NCBI GenBank assembly: GCA_019635875.1
Contig: JAHBYP010000004.1
Location: 512,001-576,000 of the forward strand
Source: Alphaproteobacteria bacterium
GTDB taxonomy: Bacteria; Pseudomonadota; Alphaproteobacteria; Reyranellales; Reyranellaceae
Length of the DNA stretch: 64,000 nt
Direction: 5' to 3'
Part shown: positions 34,332-43,527 of the stretch, piece after piece
Layout: every line of letters begins with the position of its first letter
Numbering within the stretch: position 1 is the first letter of the stretch
Notes under the pieces: generated by a model
What the model was told of the DNA's origin: nothing
The model's database searches: none
The model's input: the letters and a program-made list of their open reading frames with translations, nothing else
Translations under genes and position numbers: made by a program

Positions 34332-34642
34332 ACGTGAAGTCGGAACCTTTCGCGGGACTGCCCAACCTTGGCATCAAGATCGTGTCACGGCTTCGCGAAA
34401 GCGGGATTGTTTCCATCCGCCAGCTTGCGCGCATCGGCCCGGCCAATGCCTACCGCCTTCTCTGTGAACGCGCCGGCAAGCGCCTTCCGCGGTGCTACTA
34501 TCTGTACTCGCTGGAGGGTGCTCTGCGAGGAATCCACTGGTCTGCCCTGACTTCCGAGGACAAACGGCAACTGCGTATCGCGGCGGACGAGCAGACAGCC
34601 AGGAGACCGCGATCCGAGCGCACCCGGGCTCATCCGAAGTGA
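34328..34642 (+). CDS. TfoX C-terminal domain protein
   Basis: 104 residues, starting at a GTG inside the VOC stop (GTGA). LPNLGIKIVSRLRESGIVSI and RIGPANAYRLLCERAGK with LYSLEGALRGIHWSAL match the helix-hairpin-helix-like TfoX C-terminal domain, here without the N-terminal domain. Role unknown; a DNA-binding or protein-contact function is plausible. The TetR gene begins in its stop codon. Confidence 0.88.
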   Translation: MNVKSEPFAGLPNLGIKIVSRLRESGIVSIRQLARIGPANAYRLLCERAGKRLPRCYYLYSLEGALRGIHWSALTSEDKRQLRIAADEQTARRPRSERTRAHPK

Positions 34643-35253
34643 AATCCACGGCACGCTCAAAGACAAACGCGGAATGGTCGGAATTGACGCAAGCCGCTTT
34701 GCTGGGCGCCGCGCGCGAGATGTTTGCCAAATACGGATACGAGCAGGCCTCGTTAGACACGATCGCCGCTGCGGCATCGGTAACCAAGGGTTCGATCTAC
34801 CACCACTACGGTGACAAGCGGGGGTTATTCCGAGCGGTGGTCGAGGACGTCCAACGGGAGATAGTCGCGCACGTCGACCAGATCGCGAAGGGTTCGCCAA
34901 CTTACTTCGAAGGAATTCTGAAGGGGTGCGAAGCCTTTCTTGAAATCGTTCTGAAGGAGGGTGTAGCGCGGATCGTACTGACGGACGCGCCGAGCGTCTT
35001 GGGCTGGACCGTATGGCGGGCGATCGACAATGAGATTGGCGGCCGATCGTTGCGGACCGGCCTCGAGGCGGCGATGCGCGCTGGAGAAATCGTGCGCATC
35101 GACGCCGGCGCGTTGACGACCTTTATCAGCGGTGCACTCAACGAGACGGCGCTCTCAATCGCCGAATCGCGGAATCCGAAGCGGACACGGAGCATTGCGG
35201 TCGCGACACTTCGCCGGGTTCTCGAGAACCTGCATCAGACAGCAGCTGGTTGA
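34639..35253 (+). CDS. TetR/AcrR family transcriptional regulator
   Basis: 204 residues from a GTG at 34639, inside the GTGA overlap with the TfoX_C gene. The HTH is REMFAKYGYEQASLDTIAAA followed by VTKGSIYHHYGDKRGLFRAV; the C-terminal domain resembles the TetR_C_11-like group (IVLTDAPSVLGWTVWRAIDN). It probably represses its own operon through the inverted repeat at 33881-33911. Confidence 0.92.
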   Translation: MKSTARSKTNAEWSELTQAALLGAAREMFAKYGYEQASLDTIAAAASVTKGSIYHHYGDKRGLFRAVVEDVQREIVAHVDQIAKGSPTYFEGILKGCEAFLEIVLKEGVARIVLTDAPSVLGWTVWRAIDNEIGGRSLRTGLEAAMRAGEIVRIDAGALTTFISGALNETALSIAESRNPKRTRSIAVATLRRVLENLHQTAAG

Positions 35254-35413
35254 CCGATACCGGCGCTGGTTTGCCGTCGCAGTGCTGCTTGTAGAAGAGC
35301 ACCCACGGATGCGAACGCTGAATGTCACCGAACACCGCCCCTCTTGCGACAACGATTTTCTTTGACGAGGCCCGGCGTAGCGACTCGCTGGAAATCGCAG
35401 ATTCGGCGGTATT

Positions 35414-35490
35414 TGGCGCGCCCGGCTGGATTCGAACCAGCGACCTACCGCTTAGAAGGCGGTTGCTCTCATCCCCTGAGCTACGGGCGC
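35414..35490 (-). tRNA. tRNA-Arg (anticodon TCT)
   Basis: A full cloverleaf of 77 nt on the minus strand: acceptor GCGCCCG/CGGGCGC, D arm GCTC...GAGC, anticodon arm ACCGC-CTTCTAA-GCGGT (anticodon TCT), T arm GCTGG-TTCGAAT-CCAGC, discriminator G and encoded CCA. It reads AGA codons. It lies one base from the stop codon of the NDUFS4-like gene and may share its transcript. Confidence 0.96.
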
Positions 35491-35491
35491 C

Positions 35492-35794
35492 TCAATGGGT
35501 CCAGCGGCCGACGCGGGTGTAGGCGAAATTGTCGGCGTAGGCCTTGGGCCGGACGGCGCGCACCTTGGGCTCGTCGACGGTGTACTGCCAGCCCTGCTTC
35601 TCGGCGTGCGCGATCGCCTCTTCCCTGCTGGCGAAGTACAGCCGCACCTGGGCCATGGTATCGCGCGAGCTGGTCCAGCCCATCAGCGGGTCGATCTCCT
35701 TGCGGGTGGGCTCGCTCTCGATCACCCACTCCCGGGTGTTGCCGACACCGGACTGCATCGCCGTCTTCGTCGGCCTGAAGATCCTGACCAGCAT
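35492..35794 (-). CDS. NDUFS4-like (ETC complex I subunit, 18 kDa) protein
   Basis: 100 residues from MLVRIFRPTKTAMQSG (35794). The family pattern is complete: REWVIESEPTRKEIDPLMGW, DTMAQVRLYFASREEAIAHA and VRAVRPKAYADNFAY near the C-terminus. It is an accessory subunit of NADH:quinone oxidoreductase shared by alphaproteobacteria and mitochondria, which supports the lineage assignment. It lies between two tRNA genes on the same strand, apart from the nuo operon, as is usual. Confidence 0.94.
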   Translation of the reverse strand: MLVRIFRPTKTAMQSGVGNTREWVIESEPTRKEIDPLMGWTSSRDTMAQVRLYFASREEAIAHAEKQGWQYTVDEPKVRAVRPKAYADNFAYTRVGRWTH

Positions 35795-35834
35795 CGACCC
35801 CAATCCCTCGCCGCGTCTTCCAGGTCCGGGGCAG

Positions 35835-35911
35835 TGGTCGGGGCGGCCGGATTCGAACCGACGGCCTCTTGCGCCCAAGGCAAGCGCTCTACCAGGCTGA
35901 GCTACGCCCCG
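35835..35911 (-). tRNA. tRNA-Pro (anticodon TGG)
   Basis: A full 77-nt cloverleaf: acceptor CGGGGCG/CGCCCCG (the C1-G72 pair is typical of tRNA-Pro), D arm GCTC...GAGC, anticodon arm CTTGC-CTTGGGC-GCAAG (anticodon TGG), T arm GTCGG-TTCGAAT-CCGGC, discriminator A and encoded CCA. It reads CCA/CCG codons. It is 40 bp upstream of the NDUFS4-like gene. Confidence 0.96.
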
Positions 35912-36019
35912 ATGCCCCGGACACTCCGGAAACCCTTGATGCGCGGGGGTTTTATCAGCGACGGCGCAACCCCGGAAGGGATAAGTTGGTTTCACCCCCG
36001 TGAGCCATCGAGGCCCGCC

Positions 36020-36418
36020 ATGTTCGACCAGGCCCAGGAACCCGGCCGCCGGCCCGCGATCAACGTGCTGGGCGGGCCGCTCAGGCCCTGCTCCACCGAG
36101 CCGCTGACCGGCTTCTACCGCGACGCCTGCTGCAACACCGGCGAGGAGGATCGCGGCCTCCATACCGTGTGCGCGATCATGACCGCGGAGTTCCTCACCT
36201 TCTCCCGCGCCGCCGGCAACGATCTGTCCACGCCGCTGCCCGACTACGGCTTCCCCGGGCTGAAGCCGGGCGATCGCTGGTGCCTGTGCGCGGCGCGCTG
36301 GAAGGAGGCGCTCGATGCCGGCCACGCGCCCTATGTGGTGCTGGAGGCGACGCACGCCGCCACCCTGCAGGTCGTCACCCTTGCCGCCCTGCGCCGCTAC
36401 GCTTGGCAACCCAACTAG
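36020..36418 (+). CDS. DUF2237 family protein
   Basis: 132 residues from MFDQAQEPGRRPAINVL (36020). It matches DUF2237 throughout: INVLGGPLRPCSTEPLTGFY, RDACCNTGEEDRGLHTVCAI, FSRAAGNDLSTPLPDYGFPG and KPGDRWCLCAARWKEAL. The conserved Cys residues (CCNTG, CLCAARW) suggest metal or cofactor binding, but the family's role is not established. Confidence 0.93.
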   Translation: MFDQAQEPGRRPAINVLGGPLRPCSTEPLTGFYRDACCNTGEEDRGLHTVCAIMTAEFLTFSRAAGNDLSTPLPDYGFPGLKPGDRWCLCAARWKEALDAGHAPYVVLEATHAATLQVVTLAALRRYAWQPN

Positions 36419-36964
36419 CGCGGTTGACAATCCTTCGCGAAAATAGAAAATTACTACCGTCTCGTCAGCACGGGTGGGATGGCGCCACGGGAGGCGTGCA
36501 TATACCGGCCGACGACAACCGCCGCCGTGGCCCTGATCGAGAGGGCGCACGGACGCCGAGCCGGGGACCGCCAGCGTCAGTGACGCCGTTCGCGGGGCCG
36601 ACGAGTCCGGATCACGATCCGTGAAGTCTCAGGATACGCCGTCGCGCGCCGCTCATCGTGGGCGCCGACGGTTTGGGCGCTACAACCATGCCCAGGCCGT
36701 TCCCGCACGGGAGCGGTGCGCCGACAGCCCAACCCCGGCGCCGATTTTCTCGCTGGCCACGATGATTGCTGCAACGAGGCCTGACGGGACCCGATGAACA
36801 GAGCCGATGGCGGGCCCGTCGCGGCCCCCATTTGCCCTCGGCCACCCCGATGAACAGGCCCTCCTGATTCTCTTCAAGCATCCAAAGCGCCGCGCGCCAG
36901 CGCGGCCGACGAAGTCGGAACCTCCCTTCCCCTTCCCTTCGCCTTGCCCCGGCCGCGCGAAAGC
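36419..36964. other. 546-bp intergenic stretch without a recognisable gene
   Basis: Between DUF2237 (plus) and the CobW gene (minus). Several overlapping open frames of 60-160 codons exist on both strands, but they are Arg/Ser/Pro-rich, overlap each other, lack ribosome binding sites and show no domain. The DNA is less regular than the neighbouring coding sequence and may be the remains of a decayed gene. Confidence 0.55.
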
Positions 36965-37891
36965 TCAGCTTTCCTTCGCTGGGTCCTGTCCGTGACGCGT
37001 GCGGCACGCGTCGAGCACGGCTGCGAGGTCCGTGTCCGGCGGCATGTCGGGGGTGCCGAGCATGACGATGTCGCTGCGGCGGAAGACCAGTCCCCACGGC
37101 GCGCCGGGCTCGAGGCTGAGCCGCCGGCCGACGCGCTGCACGATGGTCTGCCGCGGTTCGGCGAGGTCGACGATGCCTTTGACGCGGATGACCGAGGCCG
37201 GCAGGGCGGCCAGCGCGCCTTCGAGAGCGGCGCGGTCGAGCGGGGTGCGCGATGTGAAGTGCCAGCGACGCAGCGCGATGTCGTGCGAGGGCGGCGCGGG
37301 CGAGCCCTGCGGCGCCAGGCCGAACAGCAGGTCGAGCGGCACGTCGGCATGGCAGGCCGGCAGGACGGGACGGCCCGGCGGCAGGAGCGCGCGCACCGGC
37401 GCGGGATCGTCGACCAGGTCGAGCTTGTTGAGCACGATCAGGTCGGCGCCCTCGAGCTGGCGGCGGGCGCTGTCGGCGACATAGCGGTCGGCGAGGTGGT
37501 CGCGGATCGCCGCGGCGTCGGCCAGCACGATGACGCCGTCGAGCGCGAAACCGGGCTCGATGCGGATGACGTCGGCGACGCGCGCCGGGTCGGCGATGCC
37601 GCTGGTCTCGATCGCCATGTGGTCGAATTCGGCGCGGCGCTGGGCGATCTCGATGAGGGCGGTGATGAGGGAATCACCGATCGAGCAGCACAGGCAGCCA
37701 TTGGCCAGCGTGATGGTGCGCCCGTCGTGCCGCACGATCAGACGCGAATCGATGTCGATCTCGCCGAAATCGTTGACCAGAACGGCAAAGCGCCGCCCCG
37801 TGCGCTCGCACAGCAGGCGGTTGAGCAGGGTCGTCTTGCCCGACCCGAGGAAGCCGCCGATCACGCTGACCGGCAGGCGGCCATCGCTCAC
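36965..37891 (-). CDS. CobW/COG0523 family GTP-binding protein (metallochaperone)
   Basis: 308 residues from a GTG at 37891. The GTPase P-loop is [10 protein letters not shown] (12-21); the metal-binding CxCC motif is in NGCLCCS (Cys66, 68, 69); ETSGIADP and LNKLDLVDD complete the G domain. A CobW C-terminal domain follows ([20 protein letters not shown]). The family delivers zinc or other metals to client enzymes. Its start overlaps the stop of the amidohydrolase gene (GTGA), so that metal-dependent enzyme is the obvious client candidate. Confidence 0.93.
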   Translation of the reverse strand: MSDGRLPVSVIGGFLGSGKTTLLNRLLCERTGRRFAVLVNDFGEIDIDSRLIVRHDGRTITLANGCLCCSIGDSLITALIEIAQRRAEFDHMAIETSGIADPARVADVIRIEPGFALDGVIVLADAAAIRDHLADRYVADSARRQLEGADLIVLNKLDLVDDPAPVRALLPPGRPVLPACHADVPLDLLFGLAPQGSPAPPSHDIALRRWHFTSRTPLDRAALEGALAALPASVIRVKGIVDLAEPRQTIVQRVGRRLSLEPGAPWGLVFRRSDIVMLGTPDMPPDTDLAAVLDACRTRHGQDPAKES

Positions 37892-39528
37892 TGGCGCGGC
37901 GCCTCGAAGACCTTGCCGCCCAGCACCGTGCCCCAGACGCCGACGTCCTTCAGCGCCTCCGGCGGCACGGACAGCGGATCGTCGTTCAGCACCGCGAAGT
38001 CGGCGCGCTTGCCGGTCTCGATGCTGCCGATCTCCTCGTCGAGCCGCAGCGTCCACGCCGCGCCCAGGGTGACGGCGCGCAGCGCGTCGGTCACCGCGAT
38101 GCGCTCGCGCGCGCCCAGCACGCGGCCCGACGCGGTGAGCCGGTTGACCGCGCACCAGGCGGTGAACAGCGGCCCGATCGGCGTCACCGGCGCGTCGCAA
38201 TGGATGGCGAAGGGCACGCCGCTCGACAGCGCGGTGGCGCAGGCATCCATGCGCTCGGCGCGCTCCGGTCCCAACGTCTTGGCGTAGTGGATGTCGCCCC
38301 AGTAGTAGATGTGGTTGGCGAACAGGTTGACGCCGACGCCCAGCGCCTTCATGCGGCGGAACTGCGCCGCCGGCGCCATCTGGCAATGCTGCAGCACGTG
38401 GCGGTGATCGGGTCTGGGCATCTGCGTCGTGACGCTCTCGATGGCGTTGAGCGCCACCTCCGAGGCCTCGTCGCCATTGGTGTGGATGTGCACCTGGAAG
38501 CCGGCGCGATGATAGGCGCCGAGGATGCGCTCGATATCCTGCGGCCCGATGTTCCACACGCCGTTGGGCGTGCCGTCGTAATAGCCCGGCCACAGCATGC
38601 GCGCCGACAGGCCCTGGATCGAGCCGTCGGTGACGATCTTGATCAGGCCGAAGCGCAGCCTCTCGTTGTTGCGCGCCATCAGCCCCTTGATGCGCGCCAC
38701 GCCCTGCTCCGGCGGCACCGAGGCGGCGCCAAACGCCGGCAGCAGGCGGATGGGAAACTCGGCGCTGGCCGAGGCGCGCAGGTAGCCCTCGACCGTGCTG
38801 TCGGGCAGCTCGTTGTGCAGGTCGGTCGCGGTGGTCACGCCTGACAGCTGCGCCACACGCGCGAAGCGCCAGACCGCTTCCTCGTCCGACAGCACGGCGG
38901 CGATGTTGATGCCGCTGGCGCGGTAGGCCATGTACTTCGCGGTCATCTCCTGCAGCTCGCCGGTGGGCTCGCCGCCCCAATCCTTGACCACGCCGTGCAC
39001 GTTGCTGCGCCGGTCGATATTGGCCAGCCGCAGCACCGGCGAATTGACGTTGAGCACATGGAAGTTGGAGTGGATCACCAGCACCGGCCGCTCGGTGGTG
39101 ACCTTGTCGAGGTCGTCGAGCTCCATGCGCCGTCCGCCGAAATAGATCGGATCGAAGCCCCAGGCCATCAGCGGCTTGCCGTCCTTGGGCAGCGTCTTCT
39201 CGATCTCGCCCAGCCGCGCCGTGACCTCCTCGATGTTCTTCAGCCCCCTGTGCCGCGTGCCGTCGGGCGCGAGGCGATCGAAATACCCGACATAGGGATA
39301 CGCCCAGACACCACCCTCATACGCGTGACTGTGCCCCTCGACGAAGCCCGGCATCAGCACCTTGTCGGCGAAGCGCTCATCGAGCGTGTGCTCGCCCCAG
39401 CCCGCCAGATCCTCGAGCGGCCCGGCCCCGAGGATGCGCCCGTCGCGCACCGCGACGTGCGTGGCCTCGGGATTGGCCGGGTTCATGGTCAGGATGCGGC
39501 GCGCGCGGTAGATGGTGGTGATGGACAT
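37888..39528 (-). CDS. Amidohydrolase, YtcJ-like
   Basis: 546 residues from [15 protein letters not shown] (39528), after AGAGGAGAGTCA. The longer frame would translate a repeat element and is rejected. Metal-dependent hydrolase features are [16 protein letters not shown] (HxH pair), [22 protein letters not shown] and [13 protein letters not shown]. YtcJ-type enzymes hydrolyse N-acyl or amide substrates; the substrate is unknown. It is translationally coupled to a CobW metallochaperone. Confidence 0.92.
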   Translation of the reverse strand: MSITTIYRARRILTMNPANPEATHVAVRDGRILGAGPLEDLAGWGEHTLDERFADKVLMPGFVEGHSHAYEGGVWAYPYVGYFDRLAPDGTRHRGLKNIEEVTARLGEIEKTLPKDGKPLMAWGFDPIYFGGRRMELDDLDKVTTERPVLVIHSNFHVLNVNSPVLRLANIDRRSNVHGVVKDWGGEPTGELQEMTAKYMAYRASGINIAAVLSDEEAVWRFARVAQLSGVTTATDLHNELPDSTVEGYLRASASAEFPIRLLPAFGAASVPPEQGVARIKGLMARNNERLRFGLIKIVTDGSIQGLSARMLWPGYYDGTPNGVWNIGPQDIERILGAYHRAGFQVHIHTNGDEASEVALNAIESVTTQMPRPDHRHVLQHCQMAPAAQFRRMKALGVGVNLFANHIYYWGDIHYAKTLGPERAERMDACATALSSGVPFAIHCDAPVTPIGPLFTAWCAVNRLTASGRVLGARERIAVTDALRAVTLGAAWTLRLDEEIGSIETGKRADFAVLNDDPLSVPPEALKDVGVWGTVLGGKVFEAPRQ

Positions 39529-39541
39529 TGACTCTCCTCTA

Positions 39542-39661
39542 CCTTCCCCCGGAGGGGGAAGGTGGCGCGCAGCGCCGGATGGGGGATGCCTCAACGAAAC
39601 CGATGTCCGTCTTCGACATCCCCCTTCCGCCCTTCGGGCACCTTCCCCCTCCGGGGGAAGG
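39542..39661. repeat. Inverted repeat element, family A
   Basis: A 120-bp element nearly identical to that at 4102: CCTTCCCCCGGAGGGGGAAG at one end, the complement at the other, with the inner GGGGGATG / GACATCCCCC region. It lies between the fhs stop (3 bp away) and the amidohydrolase start on the same strand. Confidence 0.85.
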
Positions 39662-39663
39662 AC

Positions 39664-41343
39664 TCAAAATATGCCGTCGATCTCGCCGTCGGCGAGCAGG
39701 TGGATCTTCTCCGCCGCCGGCACGCGCGGCAGGCCGGGCATGCTCATGATCTCGCCGGCCATGGCGACGACGAAGCCGGCGCCGGCGCTCAGGCGCAGCT
39801 CGCGGATCGGCAGCGCGTGGCCCGCGGGCGCGCCCTTCAGCGCCGGATCGGCCGAGAAGCTGTACTGCGTCTTGGCGATGCACACCGGCAGCTTGCCGTA
39901 GCCGGCATCCTCCAGCGCCTTGGCGCGCCGGCGCACGGCTTCGGTCGGCACGATCGAGCCGGCGCGGTAGATCTCCATGGCGATGGTCTCGATCTTCGAC
40001 AGGATCGACACGCCGTCTTCGTAGAGCGGCTTGAAGCGGGCGCGGCCGGCCTCGATCACCGCCACCGCCTCGCGCGCCAGCGCCTCGGCGCCGGCGCCGC
40101 CATGCGCCCAGTGCTCGCACAGGATCGCGCGCGCGCCGGCCTTCGCGCAGGCGCTCTCGACCAGCGCCAGCTCGGCCGGCGTATCCGAGGTGAAACGGTT
40201 GATCGCCACCAGCACCGGCAGGCCGAACTTGGCCAGGTTCTCGACATGGCGCAGCAGATTGGCGATGCCGCGCCCGACGGCGCCGACATCCTCGCTGCCC
40301 AGCGCCCTGGCGTCGGCACCGCCGTGCAGCTTGAGCGCCCGCACGGTGGCGACGACGACGGCGAGGTCGGGGCTCAGCCCGGCGGCGCGGCACTTGATGT
40401 CGAGGAACTTCTCGGCGCCCAGGTCGGCGCCGAAGCCGGCCTCGGTGACGGTGTAGTCGGCCAGGCGCAGCGCCGCCGTCGTGGCGATCGCCGAGTTGCA
40501 GCCATGCGCGATGTTGGCGAAGGGCCCGCCATGCACCAGCACCGGATTGCCCTCCAGCGTCTGCACCAGGTTGGGCTTCACCGCCTCCTTGAGGATCGCC
40601 GCCATCGCCGGCGCCGCCTTGAGGTCGGCGGCGGTGACCGGCCTGCCCTCGCGCGTCTCGGCCACGACGATGTGCGAGAGCCGCGCCTCGAGGTCCGACA
40701 GGTCGCGCGCCATGCACAGGATCGCCATCACCTCCGAGGCCGTGGTGATGTCGAAGCGGCTCTGGCGCGGGAAGCCGTTGGCGACGCCGCCCAGGCTGAT
40801 CACCATGTCGCGCAGCGCGCGGTCGTTCATGTCCATGACGCGCGGCCAGTAGACGCGGCGCGAGTCGATGCCCAGCGCGTTGCCCCAGTAGATGTGGTTG
40901 TCGAGCATCGCGGCGAGCAGGTTGTGCGCCGTGGTGACGGCGTGGAAGTCGCCGGTGAAATGCAGGTTGATCTCGGCCATCGGCACCACCTGGGCATAGC
41001 CGCCGCCGGTGGCGCCGCCCTTCTGGCCGAAGCACGGACCCAGCGACGGCTCGCGCAGGGCGATGGCCGTCTTCCTGCCGATGCGGTTGAGCGCATCGCC
41101 CAGGCCGATGGTCGTGGTCGTCTTGCCCTCGCCCGCCGCCGTCGGGTTGATCGCGGTGACCAGGATCAGCTTGCCGGGCTTGCGCGCGGCGAGGTCGGGC
41201 ATGGCGGCGAGGTCGATTTTGGCCTTGGTGCGGCCATAGGGCTCCAGCGCGGTCTCGGGAATGCCGAGCTTCGCGGCGACCTCGCGGATCGGCCGCGGCG
41301 AAGCCCGGCGGGCGATCTCGATGTCGGTCAGCGTCTCGGCCAT
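39664..41343 (-). CDS. fhs: Formate-tetrahydrofolate ligase
   Basis: 559 residues from [14 protein letters not shown] (41343). The P-loop is [13 protein letters not shown] (66-78); the block [20 protein letters not shown] and the following [19 protein letters not shown] are invariant in the family. It makes 10-formyl-THF from formate, THF and ATP, linking formate to one-carbon metabolism. It is monocistronic here, with no folD, ftfL or glyA nearby. Length is standard. Confidence 0.97.
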   Translation of the reverse strand: MAETLTDIEIARRASPRPIREVAAKLGIPETALEPYGRTKAKIDLAAMPDLAARKPGKLILVTAINPTAAGEGKTTTTIGLGDALNRIGRKTAIALREPSLGPCFGQKGGATGGGYAQVVPMAEINLHFTGDFHAVTTAHNLLAAMLDNHIYWGNALGIDSRRVYWPRVMDMNDRALRDMVISLGGVANGFPRQSRFDITTASEVMAILCMARDLSDLEARLSHIVVAETREGRPVTAADLKAAPAMAAILKEAVKPNLVQTLEGNPVLVHGGPFANIAHGCNSAIATTAALRLADYTVTEAGFGADLGAEKFLDIKCRAAGLSPDLAVVVATVRALKLHGGADARALGSEDVGAVGRGIANLLRHVENLAKFGLPVLVAINRFTSDTPAELALVESACAKAGARAILCEHWAHGGAGAEALAREAVAVIEAGRARFKPLYEDGVSILSKIETIAMEIYRAGSIVPTEAVRRRAKALEDAGYGKLPVCIAKTQYSFSADPALKGAPAGHALPIRELRLSAGAGFVVAMAGEIMSMPGLPRVPAAEKIHLLADGEIDGIF

Positions 41344-41409
41344 GTGCTCCCCCGGTCCTTGCAGGCGCGCGGATGCTAGCGGCACAGGCGGCGCCCTGTC
41401 ATGTTCTTT

Positions 41410-41477
41410 GGGCCGCGCCGCTCCAGCGGCGCGTTTCGTTCATCCGTTGCAAGAGCGCCGCTGGAGCGGCGCGGCCC
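41410..41477. repeat. Perfect long-armed inverted repeat, family D
   Basis: Two 23-bp complementary arms (GGGCCGCGCCGCTCCAGCGG... and its partner) separated by ~22 bp. It sits between divergent fhs and the O-methyltransferase gene, 20 bp upstream of the latter's start, so it would be near or within its 5' untranslated region. Confidence 0.8.
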
Positions 41478-41497
41478 GAAGACAAGAGAGTCCGCGT

Positions 41498-42157
41498 ATG
41501 GCCAAACGTACCCTGCTCACCGGCGCGCTCGACGACTACGCCACCGCCAACTGGCTGCGCGACAGCGAGCTGAAGAAGCGCCTGCGCGAGGAGACCATGC
41601 GGCTGCCCTGGGGCCTCATGCAGGTCGCCGCCGACCAGGGGCAGTTCATGGCGCTGATGACGCGCGCCATCGGCGCCAGGCGCGCGCTGGAGATCGGCGT
41701 GTTCACCGGCTATTCGGCGCTCTGCGTCGCCGAGGCGCTGCCGGCGGACGGCAGGCTGATCGCCTGCGACGTCAGCGAGGAATGGACCGCGATCGGCCGG
41801 CGCTACTGGCGCGAGGCCGGGATCGAGCACAAGATCGACCTGCGCATCGGCCCGGCGATCGACACGCTCGATGCCCTGCTGCGCGATGGCGGGGCCGGCG
41901 CCTTCGACATGGCCTTCATCGACGCCGACAAGCCCAATTACGACGGCTACTACGAGCGCTGCCTGGAGCTGCTGCGCACCGGCGGGCTGATGATGTTCGA
42001 CAACGTGCTGTGGAACGGCCGCGTCGCCGAGGGCGAGAGCAGTTCCGAGGACACGCGCGCTCTGCAGGCCCTGAACGCCAGGCTGCACGGCGATCCGCGC
42101 ATCGACCTGGCGCTGGTGCCGCTGGGCGACGGAATCACACTGGCGCTCAAGCGCTGA
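41498..42157 (+). CDS. Class I SAM-dependent O-methyltransferase (caffeoyl-CoA type)
   Basis: 219 residues from the ATG at 41498. The SAM site RALEIGVFTGYSALCVAEAL, the metal-binding FDMAFIDADKPNYDGYYER and MMFDNVLWNGRVAEG are typical of cation-dependent catechol/caffeoyl-CoA O-methyltransferases. The substrate is unknown. A family C repeat separates it from a GST gene on the same strand. Confidence 0.94.
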   Translation: MAKRTLLTGALDDYATANWLRDSELKKRLREETMRLPWGLMQVAADQGQFMALMTRAIGARRALEIGVFTGYSALCVAEALPADGRLIACDVSEEWTAIGRRYWREAGIEHKIDLRIGPAIDTLDALLRDGGAGAFDMAFIDADKPNYDGYYERCLELLRTGGLMMFDNVLWNGRVAEGESSSEDTRALQALNARLHGDPRIDLALVPLGDGITLALKR

Positions 42158-42186
42158 GGTACCTATCTCCCGAGCGATGGCAGTCA

Positions 42187-42310
42187 CTCCCTCTCCCCGC
42201 TTGCGGGGAGAGGGTCGGGGTGAGGGGTCGATTGAGGTTGCGCACGATGGTGGTGCGCCACTCCAGGCAGCCCCTCACCCCAACCCTCTCCCCGCACGCG
42301 GGGAGAGGGA
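42187..42310. repeat. Inverted repeat element, family C
   Basis: A ~124-bp element whose ends are the stem-loops CCCTCTCCCCGCTTGCGGGG and CCTCTCCCCGCACGCGGGG; the whole also pairs end to end (GGTGAGGGG / CCCCTCACC). It lies between the O-methyltransferase and GST genes. Related elements are at 50560 and nested at 57821. Confidence 0.85.
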
Positions 42311-42346
42311 GCGGAAGGCCAACCCATGCGGCAACGGGAGGATCCG

Positions 42347-42967
42347 ATGGCCAACGACATCGTCTTCTACCATGCGCCCCAGTCGCGCTCGATCATCGTG
42401 CAGTGGATGCTGGAGGAGCTCGGCCAGCCCTTCGACATGCATGTGCTGAACCTGAAGAAGAACGAGCACAAGGCGCCGCGCTATCTCGCGGTCAATCCCA
42501 TGGGCAAGGTGCCGGCGATCACCCACAAGGGCGTGGTGATCACCGAGGCGGCGGCGATCTGCGCCTATCTCGCCGACGCCTATCCCAAGGCGCATCTCGC
42601 ACCCGCTCTCGGCGATCCGCGCCGCGGCCCCTATCTGCGCTGGATGTTCTTCGGCCCCAGCTGCATGGAGCCGGCGATCATCGATCGCATGACCAAGCGC
42701 ACCGGGGTCGAACCGGGCCAGCTGGGCTACGGCAGCTTCGAGACGACGATGGACGTGGTCGCCGAGGCGGTCTCCGAGGGTCCGTGGATTCTCGGCGAGA
42801 CCTTCACCGCCGCCGACGTGATCATCGGCTCCAACATCCAATGGGGCACGATGATCAAGCAGATCCCGCCGCGCAGGGAATTCGAGGAGTACGGCCGGCG
42901 CCTGATGGAGCGGCCGGCGTTGAAGCGCGTCTTCGAGAAGGACGCCGAGCTGGCGAAGGCGGCGTAG
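42347..42967 (+). CDS. Glutathione S-transferase family protein
   Basis: 206 residues from MANDIVFYHAPQSRS (42347), with GGGAGGATCC upstream. The thioredoxin-like domain has HAPQSRSIIVQWMLEELGQP, MGKVPAITHKG and TEAAAICAYLADAYP; the helical domain ends in GETFTAADVIIGSN. It is a different subgroup from the GST at 19320. Substrate unknown. Confidence 0.94.
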   Translation: MANDIVFYHAPQSRSIIVQWMLEELGQPFDMHVLNLKKNEHKAPRYLAVNPMGKVPAITHKGVVITEAAAICAYLADAYPKAHLAPALGDPRRGPYLRWMFFGPSCMEPAIIDRMTKRTGVEPGQLGYGSFETTMDVVAEAVSEGPWILGETFTAADVIIGSNIQWGTMIKQIPPRREFEEYGRRLMERPALKRVFEKDAELAKAA

Positions 42968-42977
42968 CCGGCGGCAA

Positions 42978-43391
42978 TCAGACGACGCAGAAGGTCTCGC
43001 TGCCGTCGACCAGGATCCGGCCGCGGCCGCTCAGCCGCATGGTCTCCGTCATCGTCTCGATCAGGTGGCGCGTGCCCGAGGCGTCGCCGTCGCCGTGGAT
43101 CAGCAGCATCTCGACGGCGCGATCGCCGACGACATCGAGGAGCCTCTCGGCATCGTCGATCGACGCCGACTCGAAGGTGAGCGCCGTCACCCGGTTGGCG
43201 TTGCGCGTCAGGGTCGAGCCGGCAAGGAAGATGTCGGATGTCGGCCCGGCGATCACCAGGTCGAAGCCGGCATCGGCCAGTCGGCCTGCCTGCTCGAGCG
43301 CCAAGCCGCCGGTGGCACCGATCACAACGGCGAGCCGGCTGCCGGGATCGCCGCCGGTGCGGAAGACATGCAGCATCCGGGTCTGGAACAT
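42978..43391 (-). CDS. Short SDR-like Rossmann protein
   Basis: 137 residues from MFQTRMLHVFRTGG (43391). The glycine motif VVIGATGGLALEQAGRLADA and AGPTSDIFLAGSTL resemble the first half of an SDR fold. The catalytic Tyr-x-x-x-Lys of SDRs is absent and the protein is about half their length, so it may be a truncated or repurposed member. It is convergent with the GST gene. Confidence 0.6.
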   Translation of the reverse strand: MFQTRMLHVFRTGGDPGSRLAVVIGATGGLALEQAGRLADAGFDLVIAGPTSDIFLAGSTLTRNANRVTALTFESASIDDAERLLDVVGDRAVEMLLIHGDGDASGTRHLIETMTETMRLSGRGRILVDGSETFCVV

Positions 43392-43527
43392 GGGGTCCCC
43401 TGCAGGCGCACAGAGCACTGAACGTCCCTTGCCCTACCGGGTTGCCCCTACCGGGTTGCGAAGTCGGATCGGGGCGCGCAGCCCCCCGGTCAACGCAACG
43501 GCGCCACGGACGGTGCGTTGCAGGCGC

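Noticed and set aside
35322..35522. Open frame containing GWIRTSDLPLRRRLLSSPEL
   Set aside because: This is the read-through of the tRNA-Arg gene (35414-35490) on the opposite strand, a common false ORF.
35414..35911. tRNA genes as integration sites of a genomic island
   Set aside because: No integrase and no direct repeat of a tRNA 3' end were found flanking the nearby low-GC operon.
36612..37097. 161-codon and nearby overlapping frames in the DUF2237-CobW gap
   Set aside because: They overlap each other and the CobW gene, are Arg/Pro-rich, and lack ribosome binding sites and domains.
39529..39594. N-terminal extension of the amidohydrolase
   Set aside because: It translates a family A repeat; [13 protein letters not shown] with a good ribosome binding site is the better start.
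42187..42310. Possible CRISPR array from repeated CTCTCCCCGC words
   Set aside because: Only two inverted copies without regular spacers; it is a single palindromic element and no cas genes are present.
41401..43527. Long plus-strand frame ending in the 43528 small gene
   Set aside because: It overlaps the O-methyltransferase and GST genes in another frame and is compositionally a high-GC shadow.
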